In this document: positions 27,148 through 36,554 of the stretch, piece by piece
How positions within the stretch are numbered: position 1 is the stretch's first letter
Layout of the letters: every line of letters begins with the position of its first letter
Assembly: GCA_016934735.1 (NCBI GenBank)
Contig: JAFGSG010000071.1
Coordinates: 1 to 64,000 of the forward strand
Source: Spirochaetota bacterium
GTDB taxonomy: Bacteria; Spirochaetota; UBA4802; JAFGDQ01
Direction: 5' to 3'
DNA: 64,000 nt
Notes under the pieces: generated by a model
Told to the model about the DNA's origin: nothing
The model's database searches: none
The model's input: the letters and a program-made list of their open reading frames with translations, nothing else
Program-made: the position numbers and the translations under genes

Positions 27148-27991
27148 ATTTTTTTGCTGACACAATCATCATGTCGCCTAAATAAAATTTTTTTGCTATA
27201 AAATCAGCTGCTTTCCTGATCCAAGATCCGCTTTTGCCTAAGTTGCTGCCATAAGTCTTATAATTCATAATTGCAAAACCGGAATTGACAAGAAGTTTCT
27301 TTAAAGTTTGATACGAGAAAAAAAACATATGTTCCGGAAAATTATAAAATCTCCACTTTTTGCCGAATAGCTTCATAAAATTAAAACCATCTGCCCTGCA
27401 TGTTGAGATATAAAGGATGCCGTCCTTTTTCAGATCTTTATAAGCTTTCTTTAAGATTAGGTCGGGCCTGTGGAGATGTTCAATTGTAGACCATAGAGTG
27501 ATTAGATCGAATTTTTTTGAAAAGTTAATTTTCATATAATCGCCCTGACGGACATTCAGTCCGAGCCTGTTTGCAAAGTCCACGCAGTCTTTTGATATAT
27601 CAATGCCGTATGAATGCCAGCCTTTTCCTTTTAAGAAATTTACAAAATAACCAGCTGCGCATCCGATATCAAGGCTACGGCGTTTTTCTTTTAACCGGTT
27701 TTCATATTTATAAAAACCAAGATCTGCAAGATTAAGCTTAAATACGCGCTCAATTTCATTTTTTGTGCTACCGGAAAAATAATTGTCATAGCCCCGTTCT
27801 GTTCTTTTTGTAAAGTATGTTTTTTTATAATAGTATGATATTTCTCTTTCATCCGGAACCTGCGACAGGAATTTAAGTCCGCAATTACTGCACTTAACAA
27901 GCGTGAACTCATCTCCCATCGCGGATGTTTTTTTAAATACTGTGTTGTTATCTTTTGATGCGCAGATTATACATGTATCTATTATTTTCAT
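27137..27991 (-). CDS. SAM-dependent methyltransferase with N-terminal zinc ribbon
   Basis: 284 residues. A zinc-ribbon (CIIC...VKCSNCG, residues ~6-37) leads into a class I methyltransferase with motif I LDIGCAAGYFVNFLKGKG (about residues 108-125), acidic motif II YGIDIS, and LITLWSTIEHLHRPD. This architecture (Methyltransf_23 with a ribbon) is common among enzymes of cell-surface polysaccharide or small-molecule biosynthesis. It is 15 bases downstream of lpxB, so a role at the envelope is possible but unproven. Confidence 0.8.
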   Translation of the reverse strand: MKIIDTCIICASKDNNTVFKKTSAMGDEFTLVKCSNCGLKFLSQVPDEREISYYYKKTYFTKRTERGYDNYFSGSTKNEIERVFKLNLADLGFYKYENRLKEKRRSLDIGCAAGYFVNFLKGKGWHSYGIDISKDCVDFANRLGLNVRQGDYMKINFSKKFDLITLWSTIEHLHRPDLILKKAYKDLKKDGILYISTCRADGFNFMKLFGKKWRFYNFPEHMFFFSYQTLKKLLVNSGFAIMNYKTYGSNLGKSGSWIRKAADFIAKKFYLGDMMIVSAKKYEW

Positions 27992-28006
27992 TGTATCCCT
28001 TGAATA

Positions 28007-29137
28007 TTAATCGTTTATCAGCGATATCACTATTTTAGCAATTCTTTGAATAGCTCCAGATTTTCCAAGTATATTTTTAACTTTGCGGATTCCGGCAATC
28101 ATTTCTTTCAACGAGTTTTTATTGTCCAGATATTTTGAAACTTCGACGAATATTGTTTTACCTGTAACGTTTCTCTGCAGAAGCTCCGGGCAGATTTTTT
28201 TTCCTGCAACAATATTAACCAGCGCAATATTTTTTACTTTAAGAACTAGCTTTGCCAGCAGTTCAGATAAAATGTCAACTTTGTAAATTACGATCATTGG
28301 TTTGCCCAGTATTGCTGTTTCCAGGGTTGCAGTACCTGATGAGATTATAATAAAGTCGCACTTGTTTATTGCTTTATAAGTATTGTTAAAAATCAGCTGT
28401 ATTTTTAATGTCTTATATTGCGGTTTATCGAGTATTTCTTTAATATAGCTGCTCTCGTTTTTTTTTGCGACAGGAAGAAGAAATGCCGTATTATATTTTT
28501 CTTTTATCAGAATGGCAGCATCTAACATTGCAGGAAGATGAAGCTTAACTTCCGAAAGCCTTGAACCAGGGAGAAGGCCAATGTATATATTTGCGGGTTT
28601 GACTGCAATATCGCACGCATCAGCAGATTTTTCTTTGACAATATCTATAAGCGGATTGCCTGTAAAAAAAGCTCTTACGCCTTCTCTTCTGTATATCTCT
28701 TCTTCAAAAGGATAAAGCACAATCATTGCATCGATATATTTTTTTATCTTTTTTATTCTGGAGTAATGCCATGCCCATATTTGCGGCGATATATAATAGA
28801 TTATTTTAATATTATTCTTTTTAAGCTTTTCTGCAAGCCGGAGATTGAATCCGGGAAAGTCGACTAAAATAACAGAATTAATTTTTTTGGATAAAATAAA
28901 CCCATAAATATTTTGAAGTGCATTTTTATAAAATCGCAGTTTAAGAAGAGGCTCAATGATTCCCATACAGGCAAAATCTTTATAATTATACAGAAGCTTT
29001 ACATTTTCTTTTTTAAGATTTTCTCCGCCGACGCCGTAAAAATCGATTTCATTGTTTAGATTTTTAACAGCATTGACAAGCATGCCTGCATGCACATCTC
29101 CGCTTGTTTCCCCTGTCATTATGAATACTTTTTTCAT
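28007..29137 (-). CDS. lpxB: Lipid-A-disaccharide synthase
   Basis: 376 residues, normal for LpxB, a GT-B glycosyltransferase that joins UDP-2,3-diacylglucosamine to lipid X. Diagnostic segments: VFIMTGETSGDVHAGMLV at the N-terminus, ILVDFPGFNLRLAEKL-like IIYYISPQIWAW, LLPGSRLSEVKLHLP, and FIIISSGTATLETAILGKP. Shows that the organism makes lipid A and has an outer membrane. The usual neighbours lpxA, lpxD and fabZ are absent; here it heads a minus-strand operon with a methyltransferase and a YwbE gene. Confidence 0.95.
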   Translation of the reverse strand: MKKVFIMTGETSGDVHAGMLVNAVKNLNNEIDFYGVGGENLKKENVKLLYNYKDFACMGIIEPLLKLRFYKNALQNIYGFILSKKINSVILVDFPGFNLRLAEKLKKNNIKIIYYISPQIWAWHYSRIKKIKKYIDAMIVLYPFEEEIYRREGVRAFFTGNPLIDIVKEKSADACDIAVKPANIYIGLLPGSRLSEVKLHLPAMLDAAILIKEKYNTAFLLPVAKKNESSYIKEILDKPQYKTLKIQLIFNNTYKAINKCDFIIISSGTATLETAILGKPMIVIYKVDILSELLAKLVLKVKNIALVNIVAGKKICPELLQRNVTGKTIFVEVSKYLDNKNSLKEMIAGIRKVKNILGKSGAIQRIAKIVISLIND

Positions 29138-29425
29138 TGAAAGCTGTATTATTAATTTTTTACTAATCTGCGATATTCAGGCTGTTAATGATAACAGTAG
29201 TTGTTATAATGATTAAATAATAATACTATAATTATAAAGAAACACAATAATCGGCAATAATAAATAATTTTATTATTGATTTTATCTATAGTATAAAATA
29301 TTATACAATCGATATGCTGAGAGAGTTCCTGTGAAATTTATAAAAGTCAATTAAGATTATATTTTATTAATTTTAATATTGAGAAATATTTTTTTTCTAA
29401 ATAAATTACCATAGGAGAAATAATT

Positions 29426-29596
29426 ATGAAGCTATCTGCACCAAAATTCGTTCTTTGGCTAATAGCCCTGATAATAGGTGTTCTCGGTCTATTGGGATAT
29501 CTTATCTCAATCCCGTTTATCACTGTCTATGCGTTTTGGCTGGTTTTCATTGGATTTGTCCTGTTGCTGATTGGAACTGCTTTTAAGGGAATCTAG
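29426..29596 (+). CDS. Small two-helix membrane protein (56 residues)
   Basis: An ATG eight bases after AGGAG (29413-29417) opens a 56-codon frame ending in TAG. The product starts MKLSAPKFVLW and has two hydrophobic helices (about residues 8-28 and 32-53) joined by SIPF. It resembles short conserved membrane proteins of unknown function found in diverse bacteria. The good ribosome site, the hydrophobic pattern and its isolation between minus-strand genes support a real gene. Confidence 0.65.
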   Translation: MKLSAPKFVLWLIALIIGVLGLLGYLISIPFITVYAFWLVFIGFVLLLIGTAFKGI

Positions 29597-29982
29597 GTAT
29601 AAGGTGAAACGATTGCATATATGCTATTGTCGTATTAACAGCGATTTATTTATGACTAAATGTATGCAAGGGTCGATCCGTATTTGTAAATAGTAAATAA
29701 GCCCAAGCTATGGCGGATATTTTCTTAAGGCAGATATCCGTCATGTGCTTCATGAATTTTCTTACCTGTAATTTTAAATATTTTATCGCCTTATTATCCT
29801 TTTACGGTAATGAAGATGCGGAAATTATGTCTGCAACAACAGCTTCCTGTCCATTAGAAAATGCGTATGCAGGGAACAGGAAAATCCGAACTTTTATCTG
29901 GAAAAATATAGGATAAAATAATATTCAGCGAATATTTTAATATTCAGATCCATAATAAGCAGGATTATAAATAATTCTGCGC
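29597..29982. other. Intergenic region with one imperfect hairpin
   Basis: GGCGGATAT near 29713 can pair with ATATCCGTC near 29734, but no U-tract follows. A 68-codon frame here (29710-29916) has no ribosome site or recognisable content. No other feature seen. Confidence 0.35.
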
Positions 29983-31386
29983 CTATTTACTGCGAATTAT
30001 ATTCCCTTCCTTCATCTCATACAAAGTTATATTTCTGTTTGTAAGTTCTTCAGGATAATGCGTAATTATTATAGAAGGGATTTTTCGTTTTACAAAGAGG
30101 TCAAAATACATATCCCATAGTTTTATTCTGGCTTCTTTATGCAGATTGTTAAAGGGTTCATCCAAAATCATAAAATCGGGATTAAGCATTAATGCCCGGG
30201 CAAAAGACAGAAGTTTTTTCATTCCTCCGCTTAATTCATCAGGGTAGAGATTTATATTCTCTGTCAGTTCGCAGAGTTCAAGAAAATATAGGGTTATACT
30301 TTCATAACCTTGTATCCTTTTCCAGCGCGCAGGCAGGGAAGCATTGCCAAAACAGTCAAGATGGTTTAATAACACGTCTTCCTGAAAAATCATTCCTGGA
30401 TTGCATGGGAGAGAAACGCTGCCTGAATGTGGTTTAAGTATACCGCAAATTATTTTCGCAAGGGTTGTTTTACCGCATCCTGAATTGCCCGTAAGCACAG
30501 CGGTTTCTCCGGACGATATGTGAAAATGTTCCAGAGAAATTATATTTTTTTTGCTGTAAGAGAATATTACATTTTTTAAATCCAGGCTTGTGAAGGCCGG
30601 ATTAAAATAATTATTTGGAATGAATTTATTTTTTTCAGCAGTCATGCTTTTTCTTCTATTCGGGAAAAAATAATTCCCTACCCAACGGCTAAAAAAAGCC
30701 AGTATGCCAACTATTATTAAAAATAAAAGAGCGGTTGCATAAAAGGAAGTCATATCGAACGTATAAAAATATTCATTTACAATCCTTCCAATCCCGTTCT
30801 TTGCTCCAAACCATTCACCGATAATTGAACTTTTTAAAGCAAGTATTACACCGAGAATTAATATGGTTTTTAAGTATGGAGCAAGTGAGGGAATAATCAA
30901 TTCAGTAAGTTTCATTTTTTTTGAATCGGCGTATATCCTGAACATATCCCGCATTAAAGGGCTAATTGTCTTTCTGCCTTCCTGGATGTTTATTATAACG
31001 AGCGGCAATGTAATAAAAAATACAACTACAACAGGGGCTGCCCCCTCTGTTCCGACTATCAGCATCAGAGGAATTATCCATAGTATTGGCGGCGCTCCCT
31101 GTAGTATTATTACGGGGAAAAAGAAAATCCTTTCTATGGCAAGTATGCTTCCTGTTGCTATGCCTATTCCAGTACCAATAACAAATGCAAGAGCGAATCC
31201 GGATAATGTTCTTATAATAGTAATTGCGAGATTAATATAGGTCGAGGGCAGCATAAGTATTTGACACAGCTTAAGCAATACTTTATGCGGGTAGGGGATT
31301 ATGCTTTCGGTGAAGACTTCAGACATGATTATCCAGACAGTGGCTATTAAGATAATCCCGGATGTATAATAAGCAATCTTTTTCAT
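29983..31386 (-). CDS. ABC transporter permease-ATPase fusion (nitrate/sulfonate/taurine type)
   Basis: Residues ~1-250 are an SsuC/TauC-like permease with about six membrane segments and the EAA-type coupling loop (FRIYADSKKMKLTELIIPSL). Residues ~265-467 are an ABC ATPase with Walker A LTGNSGCGKTT, signature LSGGMKKLLSFARAL, Walker B FMILDEPFNNL and switch His in IIITHYPEE. In SsuABC-type systems these are separate polypeptides. The binding protein lies immediately upstream (gap ~36 bases), so the operon is complete with two genes. The ATPase half is short (~200 residues). Substrate unknown. Confidence 0.87.
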   Translation of the reverse strand: MKKIAYYTSGIILIATVWIIMSEVFTESIIPYPHKVLLKLCQILMLPSTYINLAITIIRTLSGFALAFVIGTGIGIATGSILAIERIFFFPVIILQGAPPILWIIPLMLIVGTEGAAPVVVVFFITLPLVIINIQEGRKTISPLMRDMFRIYADSKKMKLTELIIPSLAPYLKTILILGVILALKSSIIGEWFGAKNGIGRIVNEYFYTFDMTSFYATALLFLIIVGILAFFSRWVGNYFFPNRRKSMTAEKNKFIPNNYFNPAFTSLDLKNVIFSYSKKNIISLEHFHISSGETAVLTGNSGCGKTTLAKIICGILKPHSGSVSLPCNPGMIFQEDVLLNHLDCFGNASLPARWKRIQGYESITLYFLELCELTENINLYPDELSGGMKKLLSFARALMLNPDFMILDEPFNNLHKEARIKLWDMYFDLFVKRKIPSIIITHYPEELTNRNITLYEMKEGNIIRSK

Positions 31387-31422
31387 TTATACTGTTTTAA
31401 TTTTACTAAATCGGAAAACCAA

Positions 31423-32334
31423 TTAGTAGTTAAAGAAAAATTTTTCATCAATAACTGTTGTATTCCCGATCTTTTCCTGGTACTTTCTGCAAAGCTCAGC
31501 TCCAGTTGCCGACTCGGGTAAATCAAAAATGACTTTTTCCAATGCTCTTTCAATAACCAAATTATCAATTTGAAAAACATCTCTGTATTTAAGAGATAAT
31601 TCTTTGGGATTTTTATCAATGTAGTTAATATTTTTTATTAATTTTTTTACTATGTTTCTTAAAAATGCTGCATTTATTTTAGCGAATGATTTTTTAGTAA
31701 ATAAAGATACCTGCGGAGAGCGGCCATCCCCATCGTTTATTTCCTTCCATTTTTCGGAAAATGAAAATACTTCATATGCCTTCTTTTCTAAAATCAGCTT
31801 GGAAGCAAGAGGCTCCGGTACACAAATCCCTTCTGCTTTTCCTGCAAGTAAAAATCCAACCTGCTGCCCGATAGGAGCATAATCGATTATAACCCGATCC
31901 AGTAAATTTTCATTTTTTAAAATTGCCTTAAGCTGAAGTTCCAGAGGGCTCTTTGCAAAAGGAACCAGGATTCTTTTTCCCGAAAAGTCAGCCAGGTTTG
32001 TAAATTGTTCTTCCGTGCTTACAAGAGAAGAAACACCCCACACAGGAGTTGCGACCATCACTACGTCATTGGAGGCAAGATAATAAGTAAGTCCCAGAGA
32101 AAATCCTGTCATAAGGACAGGAAATTTTCCTTTAATAAATTCAGCCATTGACATTATATGATCGTCAAAAGTATGAACTTTAATTTTAAAATTATCAATC
32201 AGGATATTATCCAATTCCATTACAGGTATTGAAGAAAGCGTTCTTGGCACATAAATATCGATTGTTAAATTTTTCTCCCCCGCATTTGATATAACTATAG
32301 TTGAAAAGAATATCAGTAATAATATTTTTTTCAC
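31423..32334 (-). CDS. ABC transporter substrate-binding protein (NMT1/SsuA-like)
   Basis: 303 residues with a signal peptide ending ISNAGEKN. The body has the two-lobed NMT1/THI5-like pattern: a short N-lobe, VLMTGFSLGLTYYLAS, then FSGKRILVPFAKSPLELQLKAIL and DYAPIGQQVGFLLAGKAEGICVPEP, which is the hallmark segment for substrate-specific relatives of SsuA/TauA. It delivers solute to the fused permease-ATPase encoded just downstream. The ligand cannot be told; sulfonates, thiamine precursors, nitrate or metal complexes are possible in this family. Confidence 0.82.
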   Translation of the reverse strand: MKKILLLIFFSTIVISNAGEKNLTIDIYVPRTLSSIPVMELDNILIDNFKIKVHTFDDHIMSMAEFIKGKFPVLMTGFSLGLTYYLASNDVVMVATPVWGVSSLVSTEEQFTNLADFSGKRILVPFAKSPLELQLKAILKNENLLDRVIIDYAPIGQQVGFLLAGKAEGICVPEPLASKLILEKKAYEVFSFSEKWKEINDGDGRSPQVSLFTKKSFAKINAAFLRNIVKKLIKNINYIDKNPKELSLKYRDVFQIDNLVIERALEKVIFDLPESATGAELCRKYQEKIGNTTVIDEKFFFNY

Positions 32335-32803
32335 AACATTTCCCCTTCATTCATTTATAATACAAGAAAATAATTACATAATAAATAAATTGTCAAACTG
32401 AATAAAAATTATAACAGAAGATCTTTTGTCTTTTCTTAAAAACATATGCACAATAAATTTGTTTTAAAGCAAGACAAGATAATATTTAAAAATGTAAAAT
32501 TACCGGCACTGTTCTATTATAAGCAGTTTCATTATGCTTGACATAAAAAAGGGGTGTTACTTAATTAAAACATCACTTAGTAATCTGAATCAGCCAACTT
32601 TTATATTAATTAAACGGCGAAATATATCAGAATACTATAACCGGTACACTCCATACGGGCAACAACCGGGGCGCCATTGCGATTATTGTCCAGTTTAAGA
32701 AAAACCTATAAAATATATGATGAATTTACTGCATTCTATAATACACTTATTTAATATGAATATTTATTGAGCTTTGTTAAAATATATACGACAGGGTAAG
32801 AAT
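32335..32803. other. Divergent intergenic region upstream of the hydrogenase
   Basis: No gene seen. A TTGACA at 32538-32543 with TTAATT 17 bases on (32561-32566) is the best promoter candidate for the hydrogenase block, but it is over 230 bases from the start codon and its -10 is weak. GGTAAG precedes the start. Confidence 0.35.
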
Positions 32804-35800
32804 ATGGTCAATGTTACAATTAACGGAAAAGAGTATTCAGTAAAAGAGGATTCGACAATTATTGATGCAGCGCGGGCAAACGGTATAGATATTCCAGCCC
32901 TCGGATACGATCCGCGCGTAAGCCCGCCGAGCAATGTGGAAGCAGCATTTGTTGAAGTCACACTGGGAGATAAGACAAGATTTATATCCGCAACATCTTC
33001 ACTTGTTGAAATCGGCATGTCTATCCGGACTGAATCCGATGCCTTAAAAAATTACAGACAGATATATCTGCAGGCCCTGTTGCGTCATCATTACGGGGAC
33101 TGTGCCGCTCCATGCGTTCAGCACTGTCCAGCAAATATTGATATTCAGAAATATATTTATCATGTCAGCTGCGGTAATTTTTTGGAGGCTCTTGCGGTCA
33201 TTAAAGATAGCAATCCGCTGCCCTCTGTGTGCGGGCGCGTTTGTCCGCATCCGTGCGAAACAGACTGCAGGCGAAATGCATTGGACGGCGCGGTCAATAT
33301 AAACGGTATAAAACGATTTGTTGCGGACTGGAATGTATCGCAGCCTAGTCAGTACAAACCCGAGTGCAGTCCGGATACTGGATATAGGATTGCAGTAGTA
33401 GGCGCTGGCCCTGCAGGTCTTACTGCCGCCTGGTTTTTAAGACGGGCTGGTCATCAGGTTACAATATTTGAAATGCAGGAAGCAGCCGGCGGCATGCTGC
33501 GCTGGGGTATACCGTATTACCGGCTTCCGGAAAGAGATTTGGATATAGAAATTAAAGCAATAATTGATCTGGGTGTTGATATTAAATATAATAAAGCATT
33601 AGGCCGTGATTTTACTCTTGAATCACTTATAAGGGACGGATTTAATGCTGTGTTTACCGCGTTGGGGGCTCAAAAGGCAACCTCAATGGGTGTCAAAGGC
33701 GAAGATCTCGACGGCGTTATGTCCGGTCTGGATTTTCTGGCTAGGCTTGGGCGCAACGGGAAACCGTCACTCGGAGAAAGAGTCATAGTATTAGGGGGCG
33801 GAAATACTGCTATGGATGCTGCGCGCAGCGCCGTGCGTCTGGGCGTAAAGGATGTTACCATTGTGTATCGCAGGAGCAGACAGGAAATGCCTGCTCAAAA
33901 GATTGAAGTAGATGAAGCTATAGAAGAAGGGGTCAACTTCCAGTTTTTATCTACGCCCGTGTCGATACAAAAGAGCGGGAATATGCTGCAGGTCAACTGT
34001 ATGAGGATGGTGCTTGGTGAGCCGGATAAAAGCGGCAGGCGCCGCCCGGTCCCGCAGGAAGGTTCTGAATTTACCCTTACCGCTTCCACTGTAATTTCCG
34101 CAATAGGCCAGTCTGTTGACGGGCAGTGCATCGGCGATACAAGGCTGCTTGATAAATGGGGCAATATCCTGGTTGATTCAAAATCGATGCAGACTTCCAT
34201 TCCATGGGTTTTTTCCGGAGGAGACTGTGTCACAGGGCCCGATATAGCCGTAACGGCAATTGGCGCAGGCAAAAGAGCTGCGCAGTCGATTGATCAGTAT
34301 GTCAGAACCGGTAAAGTTATTTTACCCGAAGAACCGTATACATGTACAAAAGGAGAATGGAGCAGCCTTCCGGCTGAAACTTTTAAAGGAGTTAAATACG
34401 ATAACCGCAGGGAAGTGCCTTCACTGCCTCCAAATACGCGGAAGAATAATTTTGATGAATCATCAATTACGTGGGATGCTGAAACAGCAATGGCTGAAGC
34501 TTCCCGCTGCCTGGCCTGCGGCTGCACCGAACGATATGATTGCTCACTCCGCACTTATGCGAGCCGGTATGGTGTTCAGCACGATACCTCACAGCCTGCC
34601 AAACCTTTACCTGTTGACGATAATCATCCTATTATTACAAGGGATACAGGCAAATGTATTTTATGCGGACTTTGCCTCAAGGTCTGCCGCGAAATGGAAG
34701 GCGTTTCGGCTTTGAGTTTTTATGAAACAAACAACATCCTGACTATCGGCCCGAACGATCACAAACCTCTTGATATGACCACGTGTGTTTCATGCGGCCA
34801 TTGTGCAACCGTTTGCCCGACCGGAGCTCTAACTCTTAAGCCAACTCTGCCGGATGTCTACCGCGCGCTGAAAAATGAGGAACTTACTGTCATTGCCCAG
34901 ATAGCACCTGCCGTACGCGCTTCATTCGGAGACTATTATGGCATTGACGCAGCACAGGTTATGCCTGTTTTAAGCTCTTCCCTGAAAAAACTCGGATTCG
35001 ACTTTGTATTCGATACATGCTGGGCGGCAGATTTAACTATTATGGAAGAAGGAACCGAATTTCTTTCGCGTCTTGCCAATGGAGGGGTGCTGCCGCAGAT
35101 GACTTCATGCTGTCCTGCATGGGTCAATTATTGCGAAAAAATGGCTCCTGATATTTTACCGCATCTTTCTTCGTGTAAATCTCCGCAGCAGATGTTCGGA
35201 GCGGTTATGAAGCAGTACTTCACCAAACAGCTTAATGTACGTCCGGAAGCATTATACTTTGTTTCAATAATGCCGTGCAACGCCAAAAAATACGAGTCCA
35301 TGAGACCGGAATTCAGTACGGGTGACACACCGGATGTAGATAAAGTAATGACCACCACGGATATTATCGATATGTTAAAAGAGAGAAATATTGATCCATG
35401 CTGCATTGAACCGGGTCAGGTTGACGCTTTCTTCGGAAAAGTTAGCGGAGCAGGGATTATCTTCGGCGCAAGCGGAGGTGTAGCCGAAGCTGCCCTGCGT
35501 CTTGCTGCAGAGCGTGTAACCGGCAAACAGATGGAAAGTTTTGAATATGAAGGAGTAAGGGGGCTTCAGGGTGTAAAGGAAAGCGTTGTTACACTGGGAG
35601 ACTCTAAAGTCCGTCTTGCGGTTGTAAGCGGTCTCCAGAATGCCCAGAAGCTGATTGACCGCATCAGAGCCGGAGACGCTCCTTATGACCTGATCGAAGT
35701 CATGGCATGCCCCGGCGGATGCATTAACGGGTCGGGCAATCCGGCTCCCATGCTGCATGCGGATACGGAACAGCGGCTGGAAGTATTATACAGGCTGGAT

Positions 35801-36226
35801 CAGGAAGCTCCGATACGGAAAAGCCAGGACAATCCTGCGGTTCAGGCGATCTACAACAACTGGCTCGGCGAGCCGTTCTCCAGGATGTCGCATCATTCAC
35901 TGCATACAACATATCGCAGGCGATCGATGCGTACCCATGATGCACCTTTGGAACCGCTGAAGATAGAATCGCATACAATCGGCGTATGCATAGGCACCAA
36001 CTGCTATGTCAAGGGTTCATGGAAGCTTCTGGAGGGGCTTTCCATTGAATTGAAGCAGCGCGGGTTGTCCGATCAGTTTCGCGTACAGGCCAGATTCTGT
36101 ACCGGTGAATGTGAAGCAGGCCCGAATATTGTGATAGGCGGCAGAGTTATACCCATTCAGGACATGAATGATTCCGCATCTATTGTAGATGAGCACTTGC
36201 TGCCGTTAATTAATAAAAAAAGATAA
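32804..36226 (+). CDS. [FeFe]-hydrogenase fused to GltD-like and thioredoxin-like [2Fe-2S] domains
   Basis: 1140 residues in five parts. (1) ~1-90: a ferredoxin-like domain whose four [2Fe-2S] cysteines are all missing (ALGYDPRVSPPSNVEAAFVEV region). (2) ~98-570: GltD-like flavoprotein with GDCAAPCVQHCP, FAD site VVGAGPAGLTAAW and NAD(P) site LGGGNTAMDAARSA. (3) ~619-680: two [4Fe-4S] clusters (CILCGLCLKVC, CVSCGHCATVCP). (4) ~690-1000: H-cluster domain with intact L1 TSCCPAW, L2 MPCNAKKYE and L3 MACPGGCINGSGNP, so catalysis is expected. (5) ~1055-1140: thioredoxin-like [2Fe-2S] domain, CIGTNC...CTGEC. Likely couples NAD(P)H to H2. Start ATG 32804 is preferred over an in-frame upstream codon at 32774. 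Maturases are not in the window. Confidence 0.9.
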   Translation: MVNVTINGKEYSVKEDSTIIDAARANGIDIPALGYDPRVSPPSNVEAAFVEVTLGDKTRFISATSSLVEIGMSIRTESDALKNYRQIYLQALLRHHYGDCAAPCVQHCPANIDIQKYIYHVSCGNFLEALAVIKDSNPLPSVCGRVCPHPCETDCRRNALDGAVNINGIKRFVADWNVSQPSQYKPECSPDTGYRIAVVGAGPAGLTAAWFLRRAGHQVTIFEMQEAAGGMLRWGIPYYRLPERDLDIEIKAIIDLGVDIKYNKALGRDFTLESLIRDGFNAVFTALGAQKATSMGVKGEDLDGVMSGLDFLARLGRNGKPSLGERVIVLGGGNTAMDAARSAVRLGVKDVTIVYRRSRQEMPAQKIEVDEAIEEGVNFQFLSTPVSIQKSGNMLQVNCMRMVLGEPDKSGRRRPVPQEGSEFTLTASTVISAIGQSVDGQCIGDTRLLDKWGNILVDSKSMQTSIPWVFSGGDCVTGPDIAVTAIGAGKRAAQSIDQYVRTGKVILPEEPYTCTKGEWSSLPAETFKGVKYDNRREVPSLPPNTRKNNFDESSITWDAETAMAEASRCLACGCTERYDCSLRTYASRYGVQHDTSQPAKPLPVDDNHPIITRDTGKCILCGLCLKVCREMEGVSALSFYETNNILTIGPNDHKPLDMTTCVSCGHCATVCPTGALTLKPTLPDVYRALKNEELTVIAQIAPAVRASFGDYYGIDAAQVMPVLSSSLKKLGFDFVFDTCWAADLTIMEEGTEFLSRLANGGVLPQMTSCCPAWVNYCEKMAPDILPHLSSCKSPQQMFGAVMKQYFTKQLNVRPEALYFVSIMPCNAKKYESMRPEFSTGDTPDVDKVMTTTDIIDMLKERNIDPCCIEPGQVDAFFGKVSGAGIIFGASGGVAEAALRLAAERVTGKQMESFEYEGVRGLQGVKESVVTLGDSKVRLAVVSGLQNAQKLIDRIRAGDAPYDLIEVMACPGGCINGSGNPAPMLHADTEQRLEVLYRLDQEAPIRKSQDNPAVQAIYNNWLGEPFSRMSHHSLHTTYRRRSMRTHDAPLEPLKIESHTIGVCIGTNCYVKGSWKLLEGLSIELKQRGLSDQFRVQARFCTGECEAGPNIVIGGRVIPIQDMNDSASIVDEHLLPLINKKR

Positions 36227-36241
36227 AAGGTAAAACATTTT

Positions 36242-36517
36242 ATGCTGCTTATAACTATCTGCGTGGGCAGTTCCTGCAGTTTGAGAGGTTCGGACGAACT
36301 GGCTATGGAATTACAGAAGCTAATTAAAAAGGAACAGCTTGAAGGGCTGGTAGATATTGTAGGGGCATTCTGCATGGATTTGTGTTCAAAGGGCGTTTCA
36401 GTACGCGTAGGGGATGCTCAATTCAGCGGAATTAAACCGGAGCAGGCGGAAGAATTCTTTTATAAGGAAATCATAAGCCGGGCGGATAGAAAACTCCTGA
36501 GCAGAAATCCGGATTGA
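36242..36517 (+). CDS. Small thioredoxin-like [2Fe-2S] ferredoxin
   Basis: 91 residues with ICVGSSCSLRGSDELA and GAFCMDLCSKGVSVRVG: the C-x4-C and C-x3-C pattern of NuoE/HndA-like [2Fe-2S] thioredoxin-fold ferredoxins. It is a free-standing relative of the C-terminal domain of the preceding hydrogenase. It starts 15 bases after that gene and is followed 37 bases later by the sensory hydrogenase, so it probably carries electrons between the two or to a partner flavoprotein. Confidence 0.82.
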   Translation: MLLITICVGSSCSLRGSDELAMELQKLIKKEQLEGLVDIVGAFCMDLCSKGVSVRVGDAQFSGIKPEQAEEFFYKEIISRADRKLLSRNPD

Positions 36518-36554
36518 ACCGGAGTTATGCTATACTGCCGGGAAAAGAGGGAAT

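Noticed and set aside
29710..29916. 68-codon frame on the plus strand
   Set aside because: No ribosome site, odd composition and no recognisable motif; it overlaps an imperfect hairpin.
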